64,000 nt of DNA, from contig QPMI01000522.1 in assembly GCA_004431415.1 (NCBI GenBank), positions 248,001 through 312,000 on the forward strand. Reading direction: 5' to 3'. Shown one piece after another: positions 1 through 11,600 of this stretch; the stretch's first letter is position 1, and each line of letters starts with the position of its first letter. Under the pieces are notes generated by a model. The model did not search any database. It was given only the letters and a program-made list of their open reading frames with translations, and was not told the origin of the DNA. This stretch comes from Cyanophora paradoxa (lineage: Eukaryota > Glaucocystophyceae > Cyanophorales > Cyanophoraceae). Position numbers and translations under genes: made by a program.

Positions 1-523
1 GGGGGAGCGCGCGGGCGCGTGCATGCGCACCCGATGTGCGGGGCGCCGGGGCGCTTCTTGGCCATGGTGGCGTCGGCGCGCGCCGGGTTCGTGAGCTCGT
101 GGCGGATCGACCTCTTCGCGCCCCGCAGGCGCATGCTCATCTCGCTCCAGCCGCCGCGCGCAGGAGCCGGTGTCCTCCCGAAGACCCGGACCGCGTGCTT
201 CGCCGGCGGGGCCGCGGACGACGCCGTCGTCGCGCCCATGTCGATCACAGCCGCCGTCGCCTCGGCCTCCGCCTCCCGCGTGTGCCGCGCCGCCTCCGCC
301 TCGACCGCATCCCACGCGCACGACGACTTCTGCGGGCGGGATCAGCGACTTGGCGAGTCCCTCTACACAGCTTTCGCTCCGGGCGCACGGTCGAGCGGAC
401 GACAACCTTGTGCGCAGGCCGGGCGGCCGGCCTGCTTTCCACTAGCTCTTGCGCGTTCTCCAAATCCACGCTCTCCATTGCGTCGCCCCCCTTGAGGTTG
501 ATAGGCGTTACAGCCGCCGCCAT
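1..523 (-). CDS. Hypothetical protein, 5' exons only (runs off left edge)
   Basis: Two consecutive open exons can be read on the minus strand. The first starts at the ATG at 523 (MAAAVTPINLKGGDAM...) and runs to about 364. An intron of about 40 bp with a GT start and a CCCGCAG end follows, and the second exon (about 327 to 34) opens with SSCAWDAVEAEAARHTRE. The second exon is alanine- and glutamate-rich and then basic, including ARGGWSEMSMRLRGAKRS. A possible GTGCGC donor lies near 33, and the rest lies outside the window. No domain is recognised. Support is the clean open frame with plausible splice borders; the alternative is that these are chance ORFs in GC-rich DNA. Confidence 0.4.
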
Positions 524-1222
524 CGCACGCCGCTGGAGACTCGGGCGCTAGCGCGCACTCAGGGCTGGGCTGCCGCGGCGCAGCTAGCTATGGCCGCCCT
601 AATGCTGACACAAGGTCCAGATACCTAAAAGCAGCCCACCGAGTCGCGGGCCTCGCGGCGATTGCGAGCGGGGGTGGCGCGACCGCTGGCGATATCGATG
701 GAGCGGCGCAGCGGTACAGCTATTAGCCGGCTAGGGAGCTGCTTCCCTGCTTCGCGCTCGGGTGTTGCGCGCTTTGCTGGTATGATTTCAGCGCACCCCA
801 AGTTGCTCACTGCATGCAGGCCGCAGCTGCGGCAGGCTTCGCAATGCAGACTACCCGTACCCCCCTTCGCGAGTGGCCTTTCGTCTTTCATCTTCGAGCG
901 AAGCGATCGATGGCGGGCCATTGGCGGCCCAATCATGGATATGGATATATAAGGCTCTGCAATGCGGCAGCGCCGGGCAGGCCGGGGGCCGGCCCCGCCG
1001 GGGCAGCCTGCATGATGGCTGCATCTGAGTCATCAGGCTGAATGCGCTGCGATGGTGCGCATTGCATGCGCAGCAAAGACGAGCACGACGGCGCCTGGCG
1101 CAGGGCTACTGCATGGGGCACTGGGGCTGCTGCCCGCCGTGCCCCGGCGGCCGCGGCGCCGGGACCAGCATCTTGGGGTCTGTAACAACCTGCGGGCGCT
1201 CGAGCCTCAGCCCAAGTATCGC
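524..1222. other. Intergenic, no gene seen
   Basis: This stretch lies between the start of the left-edge gene and the end of the SMYD gene. Only short unsupported ORFs occur. It is locally AT-richer (about 595-640 and 930-960) and ends in a small array of GGCTA/GGCTT pentamers at about 1228-1258. It should hold the promoter of the left-edge minus-strand gene, but no convincing motif was found. Confidence 0.5.
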
Positions 1223-4200
1223 TTAAGGATAGGCTAGGCTAGGCTTGGCTTGGCTAGCCACCCCCCACTCTCCTACTCCTCGTGACCTGACCTGGAGGCG
1301 CTGGTCGATGATCTGGATGAGGTCCGTACCCGGCCCGTCGCAGATTGTGAAGATCTCCTTCGCTTTCCTGTACCCCCGGGGGACTTCAGGGGCAGGGCGG
1401 GCGACGCGGGGAGCCGCCGCACCGCAGGTGGTCGGCGGAGCGCTCGAAGAGGCGCCGGCGCAGCGCGACGGGCGCCTGCCGCGACCGTGAGGCGGGGGGA
1501 AGGGGGAAGTCCGAGGGGGGTACGCGCACGGTGGTGCCCTTCTGGTGGTAGCGGTCGGCGAGGGCCATGAGGAACTGGCCCCGCTCGGGGTGGAACGGCG
1601 GCAGGCACGCTTCCGCGTTCGCCAGCACCTGCCGAGGCTCGGCGTCAGCGCCAAGGAGAGGCTCGGGTTCAGGATACTAGTTATAGGAGCCTAAGAAGAA
1701 GAAGAGCTAGACGTGGCGCTCCGGCGCCTGTTCTACTGCACCGGGACGGGCGTCGGGAGCGGCGGGGACGGGGCCTCACCTCGCGGCCGTGGACGATGGC
1801 CTGGTCGGTCTCGTTGACGCGCATGTAGCACTGCAGGAGCAGCATGTTGCAGTGCAGCAGCAGCGAGTGGTTCTTGTGCAGCTTCTCCTTGTGCTCCGAC
1901 ATCACCTGAGGCCGCCCGGCGCTCGTTTGTTTGTTTGGTTCCGTGCGGTGCGGTCTTGCAGGCGCGGGGGCGGCACCTTCTCGATGGCGGCGGCGGCCTT
2001 GGCGAAGTCTGGCTGGGGCGGCTGCACACCGGGCGGCGCGCTCGGCTGCAGGCGGGGCGGGGCGGGGCTCAGGGACGGAGGCGGAGGCGGGGGCGGAAGG
2101 GACCGGGCGCGCCGACATGAGTTCGCGGGCGCGGCCGGCGGCCTCAGAAACGGCCCGGACGAGCCGCCCGACCTCGGCGTCGGGGCGCTTCGCCTTGCAC
2201 TTGGTGCAGCGCCAGTGCAGCACGTTCACCGGGCCCGGCACGCCCGGCGGCAGCCCGTCGTGCGAGTGGGCATCCCCCTGCGGTGCGGTACGGTTAGAGG
2301 GAGAAGAAGAAGAGAAGTGCGTGGGAGGGGTACGGCAGCGCACGTGGTCGTGGCCGCAGCAGCCGTCCCCGTGCACGTGGCCCTCCCCCCCCTCCTTCTT
2401 CTCCCCCCCCTCCTTCTTCTTCTCCTCGGTCCCCGCCTCCTTCTCGCCGGCCTTGCCCGCATCCGCAGCAGCCTTTGCCGGGGCGTCCTCGTGCAAGCCC
2501 TGCGGGGAAAGGGCCCTCGGCGGGGGGGTACGCAGGGCGGGGCGGGGCGGGGTAGACGGGCCTCGATGATGGGGACGAGGTACCCCCCGCACTTTTGGGA
2601 GAAGCACTTGACGCCGTTGAGGTACCGGCCCTGCTCGTCCGGCGACAGGCACCGCGGGCACCTGCGGGCCCCCGGCCGGACCGTGAGCGGAGGCGGGGAG
2701 GGGGGGTACAGGGGGCCCGGCTGCGCGCGCCTGCAGCAGAAGAACTTCGCCGCGCGGAGGTTCGCGTGCCGCTCGGGGGTAGAGCGCCACTGCTCCGCGT
2801 ACGAGACCTGGGGGAGGTTCGGCTCAGACAGGGCAGGGGCGGGTGGCGGGGGGTACGGGGCGTGCGCGCCGTGAGCTCGGAGCCGGCGGGGACGTCGGTG
2901 AGGCAGTGGACGGAGACGCGGCCGCGGCGGCTGGAGAAGCCGCAGTTCGGCACGCAGGAGTGCCCGAAGAGGGCTGCCTTGCAGTAGATTCCGGTACCCA
3001 GGTTGCGGTCCAGGGGCCCGTCCCCCGTGGCGAACGCGTTCACAACGATGCGCCCGATCCAGCTGCGGCGCGGCCCGAGCCTAAGAGAAGAGGACGGCCG
3101 GGCCGGGAGGGGCGGGGCGGGGCGGAAGGGGCGGGCCGACCCGACGACAAGGTCCCGGGTGATTGACTCGGGCTCGCCCTCCTTGCCCCGGATCGACTCG
3201 GGAAGATGCGCCAGAAGCCGCTCCGCCGCCGCCGCGAACACTAGGGAAGGTGGGCGGAGGAGGGAGGGAGGGGAGGGAGGGGGAGGGGTACGCTCGCGCA
3301 CTGGCGGCGTGCTGCGGGGGGAACTTGTCCAAGTGGGACTCCAGGCCCATGAACTCCGCGTACTTGCCCTTGGGCATCTTTCCCTTGCCCTCCAGGTGCC
3401 TGCCGCCGCCCCCGGCCCGTCAGTCAGCAGCGGGGCACCGCACCTCCTGCTCCCTCCCGCCCCCGCCCCCTCCCCCCTCACTTGGAGATGGCGATGCGGA
3501 AGCAGGTCCAAAGGAGGAAGGGATCGATGCGGAGTTCCATGGCCGAGTGCAGAACGTTCCGCAGGACATCGCCTGCCGCGCCGCGTCGGCGGGGCGGGCG
3601 GGCGGGCGGCGCGGGACGGGAGGGAGCGGGGGATGGGAGGCGCGGGGCCGGGGCCGGCGCGCACACTCGATGGAGTGCAGCGCTTCGTTCTTCTTCGCGC
3701 ACTCGGGCGAGCAGTACGGCAGGTCGCACTTCTTGCACCGGTGCGGCGCCGGCTTCCCCTCCTCGCGATCCACCTGCCCCCCCCCCGCCCGCCCCGGGTC
3801 ACGCGCCCGACCCACTTAGCTACGCGCCGGCCGCCGCCCCCCGGTGCCGCTCGCGCGCCCAGCCGACAGATAGGATGCTATTTGACCACGAGCCGGCCGC
3901 CCTCGCGCTCAACGCGGGGCTCCATTCGAAAGAAAGCCCCGGTCGATCCCGCGACTGGCGCACCTCGGAGGTGCAGCACAGGCAGACCATCAGAATCCGC
4001 GGGACGTTGGGGTGCGTCACGAAGTGGTCACTGCGCGCCGTGAGGGAGGCGCGTGAGAATGGCGGGGCAGCTCCGGTCACCGCGCGCGCGAAGTGCCCCG
4101 CGAGGCAGAGGCGGCGCGCGCTGGGTGCATGTGCCATTCTAGGTGGGACGCAGGCGCTCGCGCACTCTACGAGAACGACCTCGCCGGGCTTCACGTCGCG

Positions 4201-4419
4201 GGTCGGGACGATGAACCGGCCCTTCTCGGCAGACTCGCGGATCTCCAGGAGAGCTCCGATCTTCCCGATCACCTTCGAGGGCGCTGCCGGTGCTGCCGGT
4301 GCTGCGGGCGCGGCCGCCGGCGCGACGGGAGCGTCCGACGCGGCCGGAGCCGACTCGCTCGTCTGGGGCTCCGCCTGCGCCTTCGCGCCTGCACCGCCAC
4401 CTCCCTTCTTCTTTCCCAT
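1223..4419 (-). CDS. SET and MYND domain (SMYD-type) protein lysine methyltransferase
   Basis: Multi-exon minus-strand gene starting at the ATG at 4419 (MGKKKGGGGAGAKAQAEP), followed by an Ala/Pro-rich leader and the start of a SET domain (KGRFIVPTRDVKPGEVVL). A split MYND zinc finger follows: CLCC near 3975, then CKKCDLPYCSPEC and HSIEC at about 3750-3665. The SET core at about 3065-2875 carries GHSCVPNCGFSS, the usual N-H-S-C-x-P-N substrate/SAM-site motif. A post-SET cysteine cluster (FFCCRRC..., SQKCGG) lies at 2735-2565, and helical TPR-like exons continue to the left (LHCNMLLLQCYMRVNETDQA at about 1840; FHPERGQFLMALADRYHQKG at about 1595-1540; FERSADHLR at about 1450). SMYD enzymes use S-adenosylmethionine to methylate lysines on histones or other proteins. 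A His/Cys/acid-rich insert (GHVHGDGCCGHDHV) sits between post-SET and C-terminal helices. The last exon (to about 1290) is uncertain: reading on reaches a stop at 1223. Confidence 0.85.
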
Positions 4420-4448
4420 TTCGAAGCTGGGCGTTGTGTCGGTTCGCG

Positions 4449-4465
4449 AGTGTACCCCTGTCGAA
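4449..4465 (-). promoter_or_regulatory. Upstream GGGGTAC element of the SMYD gene
   Basis: The minus strand reads TTCGACAGGGGTACACT, 30-46 bases upstream of the SMYD start codon. Closely similar sequences precede two other minus-strand genes, at 21836-21853 and 23922-23939, and shorter matches occur at 32218-32229 and 38232-38246. The shared position and wording suggest a core promoter or transcription-start element. Confidence 0.5.
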
Positions 4466-4652
4466 GATCACTTCCTCCGCACGCTCCAGACTCGCGCGTC
4501 ACTGCCACCGCAAGGAAGGAAGAAGCGCCCCGGACGGGATGCGACCCAGCCTGGGCCGCCGCGGAGGAGCCCGCGTGAAGTTTCTCAGCGCTCCAGCGTA
4601 GCGCGTAAGCAGCGCTCGACCGTAGCGCGTAGGCGCGTAGGCAGCGCTCGTC

Positions 4653-7600
4653 ATGTACGGGAGACGCGCGAGCCTTCCTGGCGCGCTCTCGGTGCAGGGC
4701 GCCTCCGGTGCGGCGAGGCCAGCAGCGCTAGCGCTACCAGGCGGCGGTTTGCCGGCCGTGCCGCCAGCTGGACGTCCCGTGAGCTTCACGGGAGGCGCCG
4801 CTGGACCGCCCGGGCACGCTCTCCCGCACGTCCACTCGGGAGCGCAGCCCGCGCAGCGCTCCACGGGCCAGAATCCCTCGCATGCGGTCCCCGTCGCTTC
4901 CGCGGCGCACGGACCCGCAATCGGAGCGGGCGTCCCGCAGGCGGCGCCGCGGGCCCTTCCCGCCGCCATCGCCCGGCTGCAGCCGGGCCCGGCGCCGCCC
5001 GGGCCGTCGCCCGTCGGCGGCGTGGCCCGCAGGCGGAGCGTTGAGGGACCACTCCCGCCCCTCGGCTCCGTGGGCGGCGGCAGCGGTCCCGTTCCGAGTC
5101 CCGCCCCGCCCCTCGCCGCGCCGGCTCCCGCGCCCCGCGCCCCAGCACCCACCCCCGCGTACGTCAAAACCGAACCCGGACCCCCGGCACCCCCCGGGAC
5201 CTCCCTCCGTCCCAACCAGCCAGGAATCCGACAGCCCGTACCCCAGCCCCAGCAGCAGTCCTCGCAGGCGCCGCACCCCCTCTCCCAACAGTCTTCTTCG
5301 GCCGCCGCCCCCGCCCGCCCCCACCCGCCGGCCAAGCTTTCCCCGCCCCCCGCCGCCTCCTCTCCGGGGCCCGTACCCCCTCCTAAGCCCGCCTCCCCCG
5401 GGCCGGGGGACCTGGAGCACGCGGACGGGGGGGTGGAGTCCTTCGACGCCGGGTACGCCGACTCACGCACCGTCCGCGCCTTCCTCAGCTCCACCTTCCG
5501 GTCCGTACCCCCTTCATTTCCCTACCCCCCCCCCTTCCCTACCCTCCCTTCACTTCGACCCCTCCAGGGACATGGCCCCCGAGCGGGACGCCATCTTCAA
5601 GGTACCCCCCTCTTTTCCTCCCATCCTTTCTCCCCCCGACGCCCTCCGCTTGCAGAGTGCCGTACCCCGCATTCGGCGCGCCCTTGCGGACCGCGGCCTT
5701 TTCTTCGTCGCCGTCGATCTCCGCTGGGGTACGCCCCCTCCAGGGGGTACAGGACGCGCCGCCGTCGGCCCGCGATCGAGACCCGAACGCGCGCAGGGAT
5801 CACCGAGGAGGCTGCCAAGGGCGGGGAGGCGCGCCCGGGCCCCGCCCGCCCCGCGCGTGCCGCCCCCCGCCCCTGACGCTGTACCCTCCAGGTCGTGCGG
5901 CTGTGCCTTCGCGAGGTCTTGCGCTCGCGCTACTTTATCGGATTGTGCGCGTACCCCCATATGGATCCTTCCCCCCTCACCGCGCCCTCGGCAGCCTCAA
6001 GAAGCGCTACGGATGGCTCGCGCACACCCCCGTGCCCCCGACTCCGCCCCCCCTCCCTGACCCACCTTCCTGTACCCCCGCAGGCACCAGGACCCGAGCG
6101 CGCCCCGAGACGCCCTCCTCGCCAGGCGAGACCTTCGTACCCCTCTTCTCTCCCGTCCCACCAATAATTCGCGTAACCCCAGCTCGGTGGAGCGGGCGAC
6201 GGGCGAGTTCCCGTTTCTGCGCCGCTTCGCCGACCGAAGCGTCACTGAATGGGAGGCGCGACCCGTACCCCATGCGCCTCCCTCCCTCTAAGAGGCGCAG
6301 GTCCGACTGGGGGCCTTCCTCGATGCGTCGGTAACCCCTTTTGGCCTTCCTGCGCTTGCTCGCCCCCCCCCCCCCCCCCCCCCCCCCCGTTCTCCCCCTC
6401 TGAGCCTTGGCGGGGTACAGGGGGCGCCGGCGGTCCGGAAGGACACGAGCCGATTTTACTTCGCGAGCGCATCGCTCATGGAGGCGTCAGCACGGGTGCC
6501 CCGTACCCCTCCACTCTCAGCACCCCGCCCTGACTGGCTCGTAGGAGCCAGGAGACGCGGAGGTACCCGCGGCCGCCGCGAAGCTCGCGGCCCTCAAGGC
6601 ACGCGCGCGCTCGCACCGCACCCCCCGCCCCGTCTATTTTTAGACCGGCGGGCGCAGGAGGAAATCCGGGCGACGGAGGGCCTGCGGGTCGCCGACTACG
6701 GCGGCGCCTCCGAACTCGCCGCAGCCGTCTACGCAGACCTGATGGAGGTACCCCCATTGCCTCGTCCAGCCCCGAGGTACCCGGTTTCATAACGTGATGG
6801 GGGGTAGATGGTGGAGCGGGACTTCCCCCGGGGCCGCGAGCGGAGCTGGCTCCAGGAGGAGCGGTGCGCGCGCCGGGCGCCGGTGAAAAAGGGCCCCGCG
6901 ACGATTCGAACCGGGGCGGCGCAGGGCTGCGCACGAGGCGTTCGGGCAGGCGCGCCGCCGGCTCTACTTCGCCGATCGCGGCGACTACGAGCGGTCCGCA
7001 AATGAGATCAGATGAGATCTGAGCCGTATTCCGGCTCCTCGCTGATGTACCCCCCAGAATCGACGCGTACGCGGGCGGGAGCGGCCCTGAGCTGCTGCTC
7101 CTGCGCGGCGAGTCCGGCTCCGGCAAGTCGGGTGCGAGTGTACCCCTCTAAACGCCCGCCCGCCCCCACTCCCGCCGAGTGTACCCCCCCCCCAGCGCTG
7201 CTCGCGAACTGGAGCGCGAGCTGGCGACGGCGGTACCCCGACGACCTCCTCATCGTCCACTTTGTTGGAGGTGCGCCCCCGTACCCCCCTTCCCACCCGA
7301 AAGCCGACGGGGGTAGGGACGCAGGGAGCCAGCAGAGCGCCCGCGTGACGACCCTGATCCAGCGCGCACTTCTTACCCCCCCTCCCGCCTTCACCCCCTA
7401 CCCCCCCCGCATCGAACCGGTACCCCAGGCGGGTGGCGGAGGAGGCGCGGGAGGCGTTCCCGAACCTGCCGGCCCTCGAGATGGGCGGCCCCGAGAGCGA
7501 GGCGAGCGCTAGCTGCCCCCACTCCACTCCCAAACCAAGACAATGCCGTACAAGCTAGCGGGCGATTTAAAACAAAGCTAGTGTGCTGCCACGAATATGA

Positions 7601-8588
7601 GTTAGTTAGCTAATTATTCAGTGCCCTCCGCCGCCCCCCTCGCCTCGAATCTGACCTCGTCGCCCGGCGCCGCCGCGGCAGCTGATGGGCCGCTTCGGGG
7701 CGTGGCTCTCCGAGGCGGCGCTCTTACTCCCGCGCCGCCTCCTCCTCGTCGCCGACGCCCTCGACCAGGTCCAATACAATTTACTAACTGATTCTTCGAT
7801 AGAATCTCATAGGGCTCTATGTGATTCTTTGAATTCCGTTAGCTGGCGGACGAGGCGGACGCGCAGCTGCTGGCGTGGCTCCCGCCGGCGGCCGCGCCGC
7901 GCCTGCGCGTGATCGTCTCGACGGTGGCGGCGGGGCGGGCGGCGGAGGCGGCGGCGGCGCGCGCGCACGCCGCGCACGCGGCGGCCCCTCTGGACCCGAC
8001 CCGCCGCCGCGGCGTCATCGAGGCCTGCCTCCGCCAGGCCCGCCCGCCCGCCCTCTACTCCTTTCCTTTACTATTTACCCGCCCGCCCGCCCACCTTCAG
8101 GCCGGCAAGTCGCTGTCGGAGGGGCAGCTGGGCCGCCTGCTGCACGCCGCCCCCTGCGCCAACCCCCTCTTCCTCACGGTGCTTAAAATAGCGCGGCTAT
8201 TATTAGACTTAGGCCTCTCTGGATTAGATTCTCAGCCGCTGCGCTCTTTACGAGTCCTAGCTCCCTCGCGGTGCTTTAGCGAAGCGCTCCGGACTATACG
8301 GTGCTTAAAAAATAGCGCGGCTTCTTAGGTTTTTTCTGGTTTAGATTCCGAGCCGCTGGGCCCTAGAAAGCCTTCGCTCTGAGCCCGGCCCTGGGCTATG
8401 CGCGCCCTGAGCTTTACGCGCAGGTGCTGCTGGAGGAGCTGGAGGCGGGGGCGGTGCACGAGACGCTGGAGGCGCGCATGGGCGCCCTCCTCGCCTGCAG
8501 CGAGCCCCGCGACCTCTATGCCAAGGTGCCCCCGCCCCGCCCCGCCCCGCCCGAACCCAAGTGGAGAGAGGGTGAACGAGGGAATGAT

Positions 8589-8622
<34 letters not shown>

Positions 8623-11600
8623 CTTCGCCCTCGCCCTCCAACCATCCGCCCCCCGCGGAGAGATAGCCTAAGGACACCCAGTGCAATCAAGTCTTGCCCG
8701 ACTGGGCAGAGTCTTAACTCTACCAGCACACCTAAGCCACCTTAGGCTATCTCTCCACCCTCCGACCGTGCGCCCCCCGCGGCAGGTGATCGAGCGGTGG
8801 TCGGGCCTCTACGGCGCCGCCCTCGTCGAGGTGCCCCCGCCCCGGCCCCGCTCCGTGGCCACCGTTCCAGCTTTCTTGGACAGCGAGCGCCTTCCTACCA
8901 CTTTAAGCGCCTCTGAACTCGCCTCTGCTTCAGCCTCCGCCTAAAGCGGCGCCCCCCCTCCCCCCCCCCGCCCCCCGGAGTCCGCCCTCGGGGTCCGACG
9001 GAGGCGGGGGGGCGGGGGGCAGGGCTCCCTCTGCGCCATCGTCTGCTCCCGCCACGGCCTCGCCGACGCCGAGCTCCAGGCGAGCAAGCGCGCCCCCCTC
9101 GCGATTGTTTCCTTGCGGGGCCCGAGCGGGCGGGCGGGCCTGCGGCGCGCAGCTGCTGCTGGGGGTCGGGGACAGCGCGGGGGCCGGCGGGGCCGGCGGC
9201 GGCGGTGGCGGCGGCGGCGGCGCCGATGGCAAGGCCGTCGTCTCGCCCCTCGCGTGGTCCGCTTTCGCACATTTCTTCCATCCCGCGTTTGTTTCCTTCT
9301 GAAGCCCCGGCCCCGGCGCCGGCCCCGCGGCAGGTCGGAGTTCCTGGCTGTGGCGGGCTCCGTCCTCATCAACCGCGACGGCCTCTTCGGATTCTTCCAC
9401 CGCGCCGCCAGCGAGGCCAGCCCCTGCAAACGATAAAAACCGATCGCGATGAGCTAGACATAATATTTAATAAGAGCGCTATAATAGTAGCTAGAATTTA
9501 ACCTCCCATCCTTCCTCCTCCTCAGATCCGATCTGACCTGATCCGAGCGTCTGACCCGGGCCTCAGGCGGTGGAGGAGCTGTACGGGATCGAGGGCCGGG
9601 CGGGGGCCCCGCCGGCCGCCGCCGCCGCCCGCCGCGCCTGGCACGCGCGCCTCGGCGACTTTTTCGCTCGCCAGGCCCGCCCCGCCCCGCCCCGCCCCGC
9701 CCCGCCCCGCCCAATAGATAGGAGCCCGCCACTACTCCGCCCAGGAGTCCGCCTCGCGCTTCTCGTCCTCAGCGACCGCCACTCAGTGTGACTCCCCCTA
9801 GGGCCTGAACCCTTATCTCCGCCCGCCCCACCCCGCTCCGCCCCGCCCCGCCCCGCCCCGCTTATAATCTCCTCGCAAAGAAAGACGCGGCAGACTCGAG
9901 TTAGCAGAGGCGCCACAGTCTGACGCGCCGCCCCACGCTCTCTCTTCCGCCCATTCCTTATACTTAGAGGCGCCCGCGCCCGTCTGATGCGCAGCCGGCG
10001 GGGCGGCGGCGGGCGGAGGAGGGCCCGTGGCAGCTGGCGCGGGCCGGGGAGGCGGCGCGCCTCGCGGACCTCCTCGCCGACCTCGACACCCTCCGCCGCC
10101 TCACCGAGGCCCGCCCCGCCCGCCCCGCCCCGCCCCTCCCCGCCCCGCGCCGCACGTTCCAGCAAACGAACCGCCCCGCCCGCCCGGCCCCGCCCCGCCC
10201 GCCCCACACGTTCCAGCAAACGAACCGCCCCGCCCCGCCCCGCCCCGCCCACACCGCTTTACACGTTCCAGCAAACGAACCGCCCCGCCGCCCGGCCCCG
10301 CCCCACATGTACAGGCTCCAGCGCACAAACCGCCCCGCCCCGCCCGCCGATGCGGTGGCCCGCGCTCGCGCCCGGCCACCTCGAGCCATCCATCCTCCAT
10401 CCATCCATCCATCGCCGGGGCCGCCCAGCTCCATCTCTCCTGATTCGAGCGCCCCGCTTCGCGATCGCCGGCGCAGGCCTCGACGGGGCGGCACGAGCTC
10501 GTGGCCCTCTGGGTCGCCTCCGCCCGCAAGGAGGCACGGCCCCCGCCCTTCCCGGCCCCCTCAGCCTGCCTCTGCGGAAGACCCGCGCCGCTGCTTAGCT
10601 TTAAGTTCGATTGACCGACGGCGTACCGCAGGAGGCGCCGGCGCGGTACGAGAGGGCGATCGGGCGGGCGGAGGCGGCGGGGGCGCCCCCCGCCGAGCTC
10701 GCCCTCCACTGGCAGGCGCGCATACCCCCTCCCCTCCTTTTCCCCCCCGCCCCCCGCCTCTCTCCTCACCTTTGCTCTGCAGCGGGCGGGGGCGCTGCTG
10801 CGGCTGCTGGGGCTCCTCAGCGACGCCACCCCCTTTCTCGAGCGCGCCGTGCGCCCCTTCGAATTCTAATTGTTTGCTGTTGGGTCCTTTAGATCCGAAG
10901 ACCACTCAAGATCACTTTAGAGCGCGCCGTGTGCCTTTGAAGCTTTCAGTTGGGCGACTCGGTCTTCGCTTCTCGAGCGCGCCGAGCAACAATAATTCCG
11001 GGTCCTTTAGATCACTTCGGATCGCTCCTTAGCTGGCCGAGCGATGCTGATCGGGGCCCCCGCGCCCGTGCAGGTGAAGCTGATGGACGCGTCGGGCGCC
11101 GAGGACCCCGCCTCCCAGCTCCAGGCGCGGCCCCCCCTCTCCCTCCTCTTCCTTCCCTCCCTTCCTGTGCGGCTAGCACTAAGGCGCGCTCGCACGCTTG
11201 CACTCGCGCGCTTCGATACGACTCGGAAGGCGGCGGGGGCGTGCGAGGAGCTGGCGAACCTCTGCGCGGACCGGGGGCGCTACGACCGCGCCCTCCCCCT
11301 CCTCCAGGCCCGCCCGACTCAACGCTTGAACCGCCTCGCCCTTAAGCTTCTCTCTCACTTTGCTGGATGGCAGCGGGCGATGGCGATCCGTACGGGGGCG
11401 CAGGGTCCCCGGCACCCCGACGTCGCCCACTGGTTCGTTCGAGAGATCTGATGCCCCGAGAGATGCTAGCGCCGGCCGCTTGTGATTATTATCGACCGGC
11501 TGGCGCCCACGGCTCGCAGCCTGGACAGCCTGGCGGCCCTGTACTACCAGCAGGGCGAGGCGCGCCCGGCCCCGCCCACCCGATCCGATCCGATCCGACC

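Noticed and set aside
19-551. Two overlapping plus-strand frames of 158 and 171 codons at the left edge
   Set aside because: They are antisense to the better minus-strand exons and are Arg/Ala/Ser-rich without any recognisable feature.
6363-6389. C27 run as a possible regulatory tract
   Set aside because: Similar C or G runs occur in many introns on either strand, so it is more likely slippage than a specific signal.
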